Assembly: GCF_010015445.1 (NCBI RefSeq)
Contig: NC_053116.1
Span: 32,484,785 to 32,548,784 of the forward strand
DNA length: 64,000 nt
DNA from: Perca fluviatilis
Taxonomy: Eukaryota; Chordata; Actinopteri; Perciformes; Percidae
Direction of reading: 5' to 3'
Shown: positions 10,945-21,806 of the stretch, piece by piece
Position numbering within the stretch: the first letter of the stretch is position 1
How the letters are laid out: each line of letters begins with the position of its first letter
The notes under the pieces: generated by a model
What the model saw: the letters and a program-made list of their open reading frames with translations, nothing else
Databases searched by the model: none
Told to the model about the DNA's origin: nothing
Translations under genes and position numbers: made by a program

Positions 10945-12501
10945 ATGAAAGTAAAATCAAAGAATAACATGTTTTATTCAACTCAAAGAAAATGGTGTAT
11001 GTTTTGCGCCCCTGTAAAGGGGAAAATAGAAAGTAAGACACAGACATGATAAAGAAATCAAAAACAGATCAGCAGATCACAATTGGTACTTAAAACAAGA
11101 AACAAATACAAAGTTAGGGAAATAAAGAAAATACTGCATTTTTCCCAAAATCTTATAAACGGCAGTCCTTCCAAAAAATGTGGACTTTTTTTGTGATTGT
11201 TACGGGCAAAAATGCTTGATTATGCGGCAAGTTTTCTTAAAAAATGCGATGCAATATGCGGGCTATTTATGCAATTTTATGCGATGAAATTGAGGGAACT
11301 TGCAAAAACTGTGGTTAGATGAAAAAGACAAAAAAAGTGATTCCCCCTGCTTTTCGATGATGTTCATGTCGCGTAATTACGTCACTTCATAACGTTCCGA
11401 TGGCAACAGGGAAAATGGCTGCTCTTATGTGAAGTAAACGCAACATTTTTCAACTTTCTGCTAAGATATATGTGACTTTTTTGCAACGAAAATGCGGGGA
11501 TTATTAAATCATGCAAGCCTCCACCAAGGCTATGCCCTATGTTAACGGAAGTGAAAAATAATTTGTGTATCTGCCCGTGAATTGGATTTGCTCCTTGGTG
11601 GAGGTAAGGCAGCATCCATATAGGGGATGTGGCTGATGAGCAGGGCAAACCAAAACAGTAAAGTTGCAGGTCTTGAACCAAAATAATGATAACTACATGG
11701 GTTTGTAAATATGAGAGACCTCTTTCACATAGTGATTTGAGCCATTGTTAATATAAAAATATTGATTATTGCAGCTTTAACACAATTCAGTTTCTATGAG
11801 AAATTAGCCAGCAACATTGAACAGGAACTGGACTAGACTCACAGATCACTTACTGTGATAGGGCTGCTGGCCAAGAATGAGACACTTCCAGGATAAGAGA
11901 GAAAAAATTGAATTGAGACCAAGAACTAATTTCAGCGCTGCAACCTTGAATATTGCTTGCCTGGAGTTCATGGTCTCCAGGCATGCAATATTCAAGCATG
12001 CAATAGAAAACATATGATAGAAAACATTAAAAAAAAAAAAAGTCTGGCAAAGACTGAAAGAAATGATTTGCATTGTAATTCAGCATAAGAATAAGAGTAA
12101 AAAGAATAAGAAAAGTGAAAGGAACTGTAAGCTTTCTTACTTGCAGTGAGGAAAAGCACAGAAATGGAAACACTGTATGCCGTCTCTCATATATGTTTGC
12201 CTACTGCTCTCTATATTTAGACTTTTTCATGTCTATTTAAAATAATCTGAGAATTCATTCTTTGCAAGCCAGCATCCTAGGTCTTCACTTCAGACACACA
12301 TTGTTTGCAAAGTTAAAACATCCCCCATGTGTGGGCGGATACCGAGAGGCATCAGGTAAGGGTAAGAAATAAATTGAATTTACACAATGACCAGGCAACG
12401 TGATACAACGTCCCCAAGGACAAACACTGAGTCATCAATAAATTAGATAAGGAGAAGTGCTTCAGAGTCTTTGCTTTGGTATCTTAGCACATTTTTGTAC
12501 A

Positions 12502-12503
<2 letters not shown>
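10945..12503. other. Non-coding; unclassified repeat-like tract near 11150-11525
   Basis: The part with GTTACGGGCAAAAATGC and ATGCGGGGATTATTAAATCA looks like a dispersed fish element, but its ends were not found. A strong hairpin at 11945-11996 is listed separately. No exon seen. Confidence 0.35.
11945..11996. other. Near-perfect 22-bp hairpin with 8-nt loop
   Basis: Arms 11945-11966 (CTTGAATATTGCTTGCCTGG AG) and 11975-11996 pair at 21 of 22 positions around the loop TTCATGGT. It could fold as RNA from either strand. The stem is shorter than a typical microRNA precursor, so a small palindromic insertion is equally possible. Confidence 0.7.

Positions 12504-12572
<69 letters not shown>
12504..12572. 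repeat. (CA)n microsatellite
   Basis: About 34 uninterrupted CA units. Confidence 0.98.
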
Positions 12573-12574
<2 letters not shown>

Positions 12575-14267
12575 GCTCAAAAGGGATGATGACTAAAACT
12601 CCAAAGAGGGGAACATAGTTGGAAAAAAAAGAAAATTCCATAACAGTCTTGAGGAAAATCTAATCAGGGCCAAGGCTCTGGCTGCTTCAGGTGGAAGAAA
12701 AAGGATTCACTGCACTGAAATGAGAACTGGGTAAATTATCATTTGATATGAAGTACCATCAAAGCGTAGAAGCTTTTGGGTTCTGTCTCTAATTTGCTCT
12801 GTCTTTCTATTTTTGTACATGTCCCAAATGTTCAATCATGCGCTTCCATCTTTCATGTCGGTGTTGTTATCTCTCGTGCGGTCTCTGCACTGTGGATCTG
12901 TCACTGATCACTAACTTTGATCCCTGATGATCACATGATAACATGCACTCTCATCATCGCAGCCTTAGAGGCTCTCACAGGCTTCTTTCAGTGCATTTCT
13001 CAGACGCTCCATTTCTCACACTAAGTTTGGCCTTGGGTGTGTAACTTTCATTCTTGAGCTTAGGATCAGACCGTGCTGATTAAGACTGCGACATTGTTGA
13101 AATCTCAAAAAGTAAAGTTCTTAAGTGGACCTTGAGTTACGATTTTTCCCCTGTCAAAATCCGGTCTTGTTTCAGCCATTGCAACAGTTTTACTCTTCCT
13201 CAAATAACTTCAGAAAGCTCAGTCACTCGCTGCTGAGAGGACATAATGATGCACACCTGTTTTCACTTCTGCTGATTGAGCAACAGGCAGAGTTAAAAAA
13301 AAAAAAAAACACACACATGCACACCACAGTATGGCTGAATACGTTTAACGAGACATAACCTTGTGGATTTCAACAACCTTTTGATCTGTTATTTGTAGAA
13401 TCTGATAAATTACAAAACAAACTTTGGACTGAGATTTATGTAATACATAAAAAAAAAAAATGTAATGTTAGTAAACCAGGCCTGGTGAGAAGATAGGGAA
13501 GCAGCCTTTTGTTCATCAGCAAATCCACACATTTGAAAACTAGAATAAGATTAGATAAAATAAGTTAATCTGTTTTTTATGTCAAATTATCGCAAAAAAA
13601 AAGTATCTACGCTTGGCTGGGGTGGAAAAGTCTATCCATAACGGAAACAGACTTAGCAAAGGAATGTACGTGGGCATGTGAGTTAAACGGTTAAAAGGTT
13701 CAGCTCGACCGAAGAGACGAAAACATCAGAACATCAGCGTGGGCAGATGAGAATACAGGAAACAAACATGAATGCCATTTTGAATGCCAGTTTGACTTTT
13801 TTACTTGACTTTAACATCTCATTGCACTCTTGTATGCAATGGTGTAATGGCGCCCGACTTGAGAATTAGCGCCACATATTGTTTATTTCAATATTCAGCC
13901 TGTTCTTATAAACCATTCGTTCAAAAAGCTACGAAAAGTTAAGCACTGTAATTCGTAAGCATTCCACGTTTTTTTGTGTTTGTTGCTGTATTCCCTACAT
14001 TGACGGCCGCTGGATAAGAGCGCGGCTGGCCGCATAGGGAGGAGGAAATACGTGGATCTTAGGAGTGTTTTAATCCAAACCACGATCTTTTTCCGGAAAA
14101 TTATCTAGTCATTTTGGTACCTGGTTTTGACTTTCGTCGCGTCAAAACGCTCATATTATGTGGACTAAATTTAACCGTAATGTCCGCCGAAATGACCAGC
14201 AGCTCGCGGTGCTTTGTACCCGGCTCAAAGTCACCTATTTTTGGGTAACTGAACCACCAAGTGATGA
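12573..14267. other. Non-coding; weak repeat signal near 13830-14100
   Basis: Poly-A runs at 13295 and 13450 and no exon-like segment. Around 14065-14100 the block TTTTAATCCAAACCACGATC resembles part of the dispersed family at 41425, 48319 and 52545. Confidence 0.35.
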
Positions 14268-14362
14268 TGAAAGGCTTGTATCATGTGGACGCGCCAACAT
14301 TGCTGTTGTCATTACTTAGAATTCCTCATGAGGGTGGCAGAAACTACGCACTATAGCTTTAA
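14268..14362. mobile_element. MITE, TTAAAGCT family, truncated copy
   Basis: Shares CTTGTATCATGTGGA, TTGTTGTCATTACTTAGAAT and CACTATAGCTTTAA with the right end of 10569-10944. The rest is missing. Confidence 0.8.
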
Positions 14363-14405
14363 ACAACTAGCAACTGCGGCTCGGCGTCATGGAGCTCGTA
14401 GCCAG

Positions 14406-14448
14406 CCGGCGTCACGTGACCACCCGGCGTCACGTGACCACCCGGCGG
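14406..14448. repeat. 18-bp GC-rich tandem repeat with CACGTG palindromes
   Basis: CGGCGTCACGTGACCACC occurs at 14407 and 14425 with a partial third copy. Each full unit holds the E-box-like palindrome TCACGTGA. Function unknown. Confidence 0.8.
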
Positions 14449-15069
14449 TCTCCTAATTTCGTAGGATATCATACGGACTCGTTCATGAGAGTACGTTGCA
14501 ATAAACTTATAATTTTTTTCTTTTGCTGACTTTATGGAAATGCTTTTAAAATTTGTGCTTAATTTGGATTGAAACCCGGTCGTTGTTTTTATGAGGATCA
14601 GGTGTCAAAATTGTTGTTTTCTATCAAGTGGTTTATTGATTTGATCGATTAATCAATGTTTCGCCATCTTTCTCATCTAATCTGAGGTGAGTCATCAAAT
14701 AATGAACATTTGTCATCCACAATCACTTAAACTATGTATGGCACTTGTTTATGCACTTTAAAGGGCCTTGGTATTGGTAAATACAGCAGGATGGGATGCG
14801 TTTGTTGATGTGGGCAGTTTCAACTTCAGCTAATCAGTTAATTATCTTAAGGTATTTTTTCTCTCTTTGTGTCTTAACCACCACCTTTGTCTCCTTGCCA
14901 AGAAGCCGTCTAGGGTAGAGCTGCCATTTTTGTTACATTTCCACCTGGAGTTAGGTTTAGGATTGTGACTTTTAGTTTTGGATAGTTTGTTTAGTTTGGG
15001 ATTTTTTTTTCTACTCAGGGCTGGTTGGCTTGTTATTTTGCCCAGGGCTCTCACTCAAGTTACATTTAA

Positions 15070-15530
15070 CCCTCCTGTTGTCCTCTGGTCAAATCTGACC
15101 CGTTTTCAAAAAGTTTCTATATCAGAAAATTTGAGTTTCTTTCAACCCACGTTGAAAGAAACGTGGATGGTTCCGTAAACGTGGATGGTTCCGTAAAATA
15201 AATGATCAGTTAACTACTTTCATCGAATCTGGGTGTTTTATCAAATTTTATAGCATTTTGAAAGAAAAAAAATGATACAAGAAAAAAATTGAAAAAAATA
15301 GACAAAATGTCAAAAAAAAAAAAAAGTGGGGAAAAAAAGAACAAAAACGTAAAAAAAAAAAAATAATTAGAAAAACATTGGAAAAAGTGACAAAAAACCT
15401 GGGAAAAAGTGACAAAAAAATAATAAATCGGGAAAAGTGAGAAAAAGTGTCGACCAACTTTAGTTTTTAATTTTGAAATTAAAGAAAGAAAAACAAAAAA
15501 TTGCAGGTTAACGAGAAGACAACACAAGGG
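15070..15530. mobile_element. piggyBac-like MITE, copy B
   Basis: Flanked by TTAA at 15066-15069 and 15531-15534. Ends are CCCTCCTGTTGTCCTC and GAAGACAACACAAGGG. A GGTCAAATCTGACCCG block follows the left end. The interior is A-rich, with repeated GAAAAAGTGACAAAAAA-like phrases, a small hairpin at 15135-15160 and an 18-bp direct duplication at 15162/15180. No transposase. Confidence 0.85.
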
Positions 15531-15646
15531 TTAAGCTTCTATGTCTGGCAATAAAAGCAAAAAAAGAACTAATTTTCTTCCTCATGTGGTTTTATGTCAC
15601 TCCCCTAGACCAACTTTGGGTTGCTGACCTGTTTACTGAGTGCTGG

Positions 15647-16296
15647 TAAGGATGTCATGAGAACCGATTGTTTGGTACCAAGTTGATGCCAAAATTCAGA
15701 AAACGTAACGATACTCATTTTTCTTCAGTACCACAGGTACTTTAGGTACCTGGGATGCAATTTATCCGGACCTGACAGGGGCAGCATACACCTACAAGTG
15801 TTCTAGTCTGCCGTTAAATGCAGAAGAAGAAAAACATCCACCAGCGCGCAAGAACAATGAAAAGCGCCTCCTCTTCATGCACACACTGAGGGCTTGACAG
15901 CACTAAGCCTCTGGCTTTACCGTACATCTACAGCAATGGCTTTCACGAGTTAGGTCTACCTGGAACTCCCAAACCGCAAGTGGGTCAGTTGCCGTTGTTT
16001 TTCACCTAGAGCATAACGTTAGCTACGACAGCTGACATTAGCTAATGTTAGCACTTGTTCCAGCGAACCTCTGCCAGACCGACATAACGTCACTTAAAAG
16101 TTAACTTTAACCAGCCCGATTCATATGTGAAAGAACATCGGCAAAGCAACACAGACTTAACTTAATACCAATATAAAAGGAGTGTATGTGAAAGTAAATG
16201 GGATTCATTGTTTTTTTAGTTTTTTTACCGTGGTAATCATGTAATTTCACTGTTATTGGTATCGACTACTACATTTCTGGTATTGTGACATCCCTA
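15647..16296. mobile_element. Possible hAT-like element with short inverted ends
   Basis: The left end TAAGGATGTCA and right end TGACATCCCTA are similar inverted ends. No convincing target duplication. The interior has no transposase; TAGCTAATGTTAGC-type sequence is common in fish repeats. Confidence 0.4.
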
Positions 16297-17193
16297 TTGT
16301 CTTATAGTTGAATGATACTGACATCAGAATAGCCCTAGAAACTCTTTTTGGCCTGATTTTATATTGTGTATTTTTGTTCTGTCATGTAAAGTTACTAATT
16401 TTAGCATTTACACAATCAGCAGTTAGTAATTCTTGCCATACAAGTAGCTTTGATTAGGCGTGTATAATTTGATTAACTCGTTTACATGAGAAGTGGAAAA
16501 GAACGACTGATTGAGCAGGTCAATCTCCTCTCTCCTGTATGGCACCCACACTGTTAATTACTTCCTTCCTGTCATAAACTGCAGTCACATTACTGCCATG
16601 GCACATGGCTCCCATGTAACTTTGCTGCCAAATATCCAACAGCTGAGACTGGGCAGTCGTAACGGCTGGAACCAAACAGCAGGGAGCAGCTGTGGCTGTA
16701 AACAGAACTGAAGGTTTATGGGTTTGTGGTCCAACCTATGAAAAACACCTGGACGAATGCATCCAGATACATGTCCAAATAACACTCTGTGTTAAGTGGA
16801 TACAATAACAGCAACATTTTGTGATATTGTAACGGATAGGAACATGGTAGATTTTCTGTCATGTTGTAATTATGACTGGGTTTATAAATGGGTTAGGGGT
16901 AAGGGTTAGGATTGTTCATATAAAAGACGTTAAGGGATAAATAATCGGTTGCAGCGTAGCTACTACAATTTCCAAAACGTTAGTGTTAATGTCGTCAGAT
17001 AGCAGGTTCTTAAGCTTGTCAGTCATTTCAGCTTCCTATGACAGAGAGTTACTTTGCGCTTGTTAGTCAATAATGTCAGACAGCAGCAGTTCACAAAATT
17101 ATTGCAAAATGACACACATTTTTTCCATACAGTCTAAGGAAGAAGCTAAGGGCTACTGTTCTCTTAAGTAAGTAATTATAAAGCCAAGTAACT
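16297..17193. other. Non-coding, no recognised feature
   Basis: Apparently unique sequence with a short GGGTTAGGGGTAAGGGTTAG tract at 16890, too short to call telomeric. No exon seen. Confidence 0.4.
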
Positions 17194-17240
17194 ACGGTGG
17201 CCGGGAAGTGCAATGCAACATTACAAAGAATGAAACACTT

Positions 17241-17500
17241 TTACATTTTGGAAAACAAATTTACATTTTGGAAAACAAATTTACATTTTGGAAAACAAAT
17301 TTACATTTTGGAAAACAAAATAACATTTTAGAAAACAAATTTACATTTTAGAAAACAAAATAACATTTTAGAAAACAAATTTACATTTTGGAAAACAAAA
17401 TAACATTTTAGAAAACAAATTTACATTTTGGAAAACAAAATAACATTTTCGAAAACAAATTTACATTTTAGAAAACAAATTTACATTTTAGAAAACAAAT
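17241..17500. repeat. Left arm array: 13 units of 20 bp
   Basis: Units are variants of TTACATTTTGGAAAACAAAT with changes at a few fixed places (TTTTG/TTTTA/TTTTC, AAAT/AAAA, TTAC/TAAC). Contiguous with no spacers. Confidence 0.95.
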
Positions 17501-18540
17501 TAACAAGATGCAAAACACTTTTACCAGTCCCGAAACAAATTTACAAATGACAGATTCTTCACGGAAAGGGAATGTACCACATACCGGAAGTGATGAGGTG
17601 TTGTTGGCGGCAGCGGTCAATTTGTGTTGTTGTGAGTGAGTATATGGCGTAAATGAAGTTTATGGTGACTTTACGTGGGTCGGTGTTTGGAGTTTTTTAT
17701 GACGCGGACCTGACGGAAACATTGGAAAAACAGGGAACGTGACGACAGCCGCGGCCGGATCGGCGCTACAGCAGGGGGCAGCTGAGTCCGGTCTGCAGCG
17801 CAGGACCTGGAGCTCACTGCCCATTCCTGGGAGCCAAAACCGACACCACGCAGCTGGAGACCCAGGCCGTATTGCTGGGCCCGCTGGAGGGAAGGGAAGC
17901 CCGGGAGAATCAGATCCAGGACTGAACGGAGCGGACTGTCACAGCCCGCTGAAGTTTAAATCACAGGTTTCCTAAAGGGAGTCTCGCGGCGGACTCGGAC
18001 TGTGGACCGACGCAAACACGAATTTAAAGTCTCGTAAATAAATAAATACATGCAGAAATAAATGAATCATTAGTGGGGGAGTGAGCCTGGACATTTCAGT
18101 CTGTTTAAACTTCACTTTGAAGCAGAACCTCTTAGTTCAGAAGGGTGAAGTTTCCGTTTGTACTCATATCTGTGAACTGATTATAATAAATATTCTTTGT
18201 ATTAACACATTAATTAGTCTCTTTGTCTTTTTGTTTAAAAAACTAGAACATCGCATGAGATTTTGACGATTTATAGTGATTTTATTTCCGTTAGACCTTT
18301 GCCTACATCGACATTGGCGATGCATTAAGGCGACGGCCCATAGATAGTATATAAGGCAGTGCCTCCCCTGTTCCAAGATGGCGGCTCTATTGACGATTCG
18401 ATCCATAACTGCCGTAGTCAAGGCGACATGTATACAAAACCTCATCACTTCCGGTATGTGGTACATTCCCTTTCCGTGAAGAATCTGTCATTTGTAAATT
18501 TGTTTCGGGACTGGTAAAAGTGTTTTGCATCTTGTTAATT

Positions 18541-18838
18541 TGTTTTCGAAAATGTAAATTTGTTTTCTAAAATGTTATTTTGTTTTCCAAAATGTAAATT
18601 TGTTTTCTAAAATGTAAATTTGTTTTCGAAAATGTTATTTTGTTTTTTTTCAAAATGTAAATTTGTTTTCTAAAATGTTATTTTGTTTTCCAAAATGTAA
18701 ATTTGTTTTCTAAAATGTTATTTTGTTTTCCAAAATGTAAATTTGTTTTCCAAAATGTAAATTTGTTTTCCAAAATGTAAATTTGTTTTCTAAAATGTTA
18801 TTTTGTTTTCCAAAATGTAAATTTGTTTTCCAAAATGT

Positions 18839-18840
<2 letters not shown>
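18541..18840. repeat. Right arm array: about 15 inverted 20-bp units
   Basis: Reverse complement of the left-arm unit (TGTTTTCCAAAATGTAAATT and variants). One unit has extra T residues near 18643. The order of variants differs from the left arm, so the arrays have evolved partly independently. Confidence 0.93.

Positions 18841-18891
<51 letters not shown>
18841..18891. repeat. Poly-T run of about 51 bases
   Basis: Interrupts the last unit of the right arm of the foldback element. The length may be affected by sequencing or assembly slippage. Confidence 0.95.
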
Positions 18892-18900
<9 letters not shown>

Positions 18901-18955
18901 AAGTGTTTCATTCTTTGTAATGTTGCATTGCACTTCCCGGCCACCGTAAGTAACA

Positions 18956-20084
18956 GATTGTCATCTTCGACATGTTATGTGCAACATTATCATATTGCTA
19001 CACTGTAAGTAAGAGATCATGTACAGCAAGCTGGTCCCTGGACAACTGTTAATTATCTGGGCCACTCAGATCAGCAAGTGAAGATGTTTCAGCAACCACT
19101 GAAATACCACTAGTTATTGCCTCAATTAGTGTGCATATGAAAGCAAAACATATGTAGACTATACATAATACATTATAGCAATGATTTTTTTTCCTCTAGT
19201 CTCTTATGTGCACATCCAACCTTCTACTGCACAACCTAATGCACTGTACAGATATTGTATGTACACTTAAGCTGAAAAGAAAAGAAAAATGTCATTATAT
19301 AGTCCAACTTGCTCTAGGTGCATATACACAAAAAAGCACTGAATCCTGAATCTCTACCTTCCCTCTTGCCTGTCCTGTCTGTGTTACTTAGGTTGCAATT
19401 GATAGTGTCTCTCCTATTACATCTCCCAGCTGTAGTCGGCAGCTCTTAGTACGGTTCACTATATTGGCTTATGTTGTGGACCGAAGAAAAGGCTCACCTC
19501 TTCTCCCTCTCTGTACTGGTTGGAGCCCAGTGGTATTGATGGGCATAATGATTCTTTTCACAAAATCAGTTCCTTAGATTTGATACATGTAAATGTATCT
19601 AACCTTTCGAGTTTTGATACATGCAAAATATGGCGTCAGTTTCTCCGCTACACTCCGTTATAGTACATGCACGTTCAACAGCTAGTGCTGCCCGCCCCAC
19701 AAAACTTCTCTTGAATACATTAGCAGTCATAAGTTTACATTAATAAAGATACAATTGATTCAGCATCCCACGTGTAGCAGGGGCCCCAGTTCGGGTTCAT
19801 TTGATCTTGTTCAGTTGGTGGCTGTCAGGCAGGATCGACTCGAATCACTCGTTGACGCCCACGTTCGAGACAATGATTTCCGCTCATTCATTGGTTGTCT
19901 CGCTTCCTATGTTTTGAGCAACTTCACCCCCATAGCAGGCAGCGTGAGCAGTGACATACGATACCAGCGATTGCGTGGGCAGTATGAGTGGGAAAAGTCG
20001 GGGATTCATGAGCTCTCACTCGGTACATTCGACAGGCTGACCCGGTTAGGGTCGATTAGTTGACTACTCGGTCGTTTTGGTCTT
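18956..20084. other. Non-coding; no convincing gene
   Basis: A 102-codon open frame at 19755-20063 is the only notable frame. It lacks a recognised domain and leads into a hAT terminus, so it may be transposon interior. Confidence 0.35.
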
Positions 20085-20325
20085 TGTCGAATAAGATCTT
20101 TAGTTAATTAGTCATTTTTTAATGGTTTTTCATGCATAATGACTTATTTCCAACAAACTTATGTGCACATTTCTAGTGAACACACGATTTAAAGTGGTGC
20201 TTTTGCATGATTCCTTTTGTAGAAACTCATTTCTACAGATATGTCAATAAAATCAACTAATCGATTAGTCGACAAAATCATGAGGGTCAGTCAACTTAGA
20301 ATTCCTTTAGTCAAGGACAGCCCTA
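20085..20325. mobile_element. hAT terminal fragment
   Basis: Contains AATCAACTAATCGATTAGTC followed by GACAAAATCATGAGG and ends GGACAGCCCTA, a teleost hAT-like terminus (TAGGGCTGTCC read from the other strand). The opposite end was not identified. Confidence 0.5.
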
Positions 20326-20328
20326 CTT

Positions 20329-21806
20329 CCCTGCAAAGGCAAAAGACCTTAACTCGCTAGAGTGTGAAACTGAGAAAAATGACTTTAAAGTTTCTGTTTT
20401 GTCCAGACAAAAGTATTATAGGTAGGACTCCCAAAATTTGACAACTAGTTGCTATAATAAAGAAATGATTGTATAAAAAAATCTTGAGCTCAAAATTGAC
20501 CCTTCTTTGGCAGTTACTGTACTCTGCCTTTGTATCATGTGCCAAAAACAAGGAGTCATGCAAAGGCAAAAGGCAGTAACTGACATATAATCAATATTTG
20601 CTTGCTGTTCACCATACTTACATCCATTATAAGAACACCTATCCAAGGTCTAGGTATCATGGTATTTGTTTTAAATTATTTAGAAGACCTTTGGTTGTTC
20701 TATAATGTGCTATAATGATCAGGATAGTGTGGCAACACTAACACAGTGGAACAGTATGACAGATAAGTTACAGTAGTAAGTTGCAGTAGTATACAGTATG
20801 AATACAAGAAATATTTTCGCAATAAAGATAATTTAATTCTAATTGAATACAAAGCTATATTTATTGTTTAACAATAAATATATTATGTTTAACACTTTTG
20901 CAAGGCACTGTATCTGTCATATTCTCATTAGGGGCTGAGCCCCCCTAAAGGTCTGATCCTAGAATCGCCCCTGGTTAAAGGTTAAGGCCACCAAACTGCT
21001 CAAGATGCACAGTCAACAAACTCGACTTGGATTACTACTTTTTAATTCTGAGATAACATTTAGGGGTACCTACTTTTTTTTTTTACGGATGTTAGCGATA
21101 ACTAGCTTAGTGCTATTATGGATTTGTGTAAGATTTGACATGAACACCTGCAAGAAGGAAATATGGCTCAAACACATATGGATTGTTGTGGACACAGCAG
21201 ATGACGTGCATTGCTATGGATTATATCTTCCATGGATTATATCGGATTGCATGGAAAGGTAGGATGCCTGTGTATTTAATAATTGGTTTTCGGCATCTGA
21301 TGTGAGGCTCCGCCAAGTGAGGAGGTGTGTCAGCATCAACGTGACACAGATTAAATTTAACTAGCTCCGGGCTGTCACTGACACTGACAGATCAGAATCA
21401 TCGCCACTTTATTTCAAAGATATGTCGTGTGTATGTTACGTGGTCTGGTGACAATTAAAAGCGGCAAACTTTGACAGTATGACAAGCCAGAGTACAGTAA
21501 CCTCACGGTGGCATAGCACAGTAACATCTCTCTTGATGCCTGGCTAAACAAAGTCAGAACACCTTAACTCAACTTCAGCGTGCCAGAACAAAGGCAAAGA
21601 GCCGTAACAGCTGTTACGGCGATCTGCTGTGGTTTCTCGTATGGTTTTGGATGTTATGGTTGTCATAGCCCTTTATTTTCTCGTTAAAACAATCAAATTG
21701 ACTCACGATATTTATTCACATGATAAAGGAGGTCTCAAATACCCCAAAAGTGACATTAACTCATTTTTGCCCAAATATGATGTTACGGCGTTTTGCCTTT
21801 GTAGGG
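20329..21806. mobile_element. DNA element with CAAAGGCAAAA termini and internal repeats
   Basis: Left end CCCTGCAAAGGCAAAAGACC then TTAAC. The right end reads, on the other strand, CCCTACAAAGGCAAAACGCC then GTAAC. The same motif recurs inside at about 20561-20580 and 21589-21608, and inverted near 20511-20531. A perfect palindrome lies at 21601. No clear target duplication and no transposase. Confidence 0.55.
21601..21620. repeat. Perfect 20-bp palindrome
   Basis: GCCGTAACAGCTGTTACGGC is exactly self-complementary. It is two head-to-head copies of the GCCGTAAC part of the element's terminal motif, so it looks like a protein-binding dyad. Confidence 0.9.

Larger units (their letters stand above)
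17194..18947. mobile_element. Foldback DNA element with tandem-repeat arms
   Basis: Ends ACGGTGGCCGGGAAGTGCAA and its reverse complement at 18928-18947. Inverted arms extend inward through GAATGAAACACTTTTA, a tandem block of 20-bp units, GGTAAAAGTGTTTTGC-type sequence and the TTCACGGAAAGGGAATGTAC block, to about 17602 and 18440. Flanks AAGTAACT (17186-17193) and AAGTAACA (18948-18955) match at 7 of 8, suggesting a hAT-type duplication. The 840-bp centre includes a G/C-rich part at 17730-17990 of unknown origin. No transposase. Confidence 0.88.

Noticed and set aside
15210..15527. 105-codon F/L/S-rich minus-strand frame
   Set aside because: Translation of the A-rich interior of a MITE; low complexity.
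17241..17500. CRISPR-like regular 20-bp repeats
   Set aside because: Units are contiguous with no unique spacers, mirrored in an inverted arm, and in a eukaryotic context.
19755..20063. 102-codon plus-strand frame
   Set aside because: No recognisable domain or start context; adjacent to a hAT terminus. Kept only as part of an unassigned stretch.
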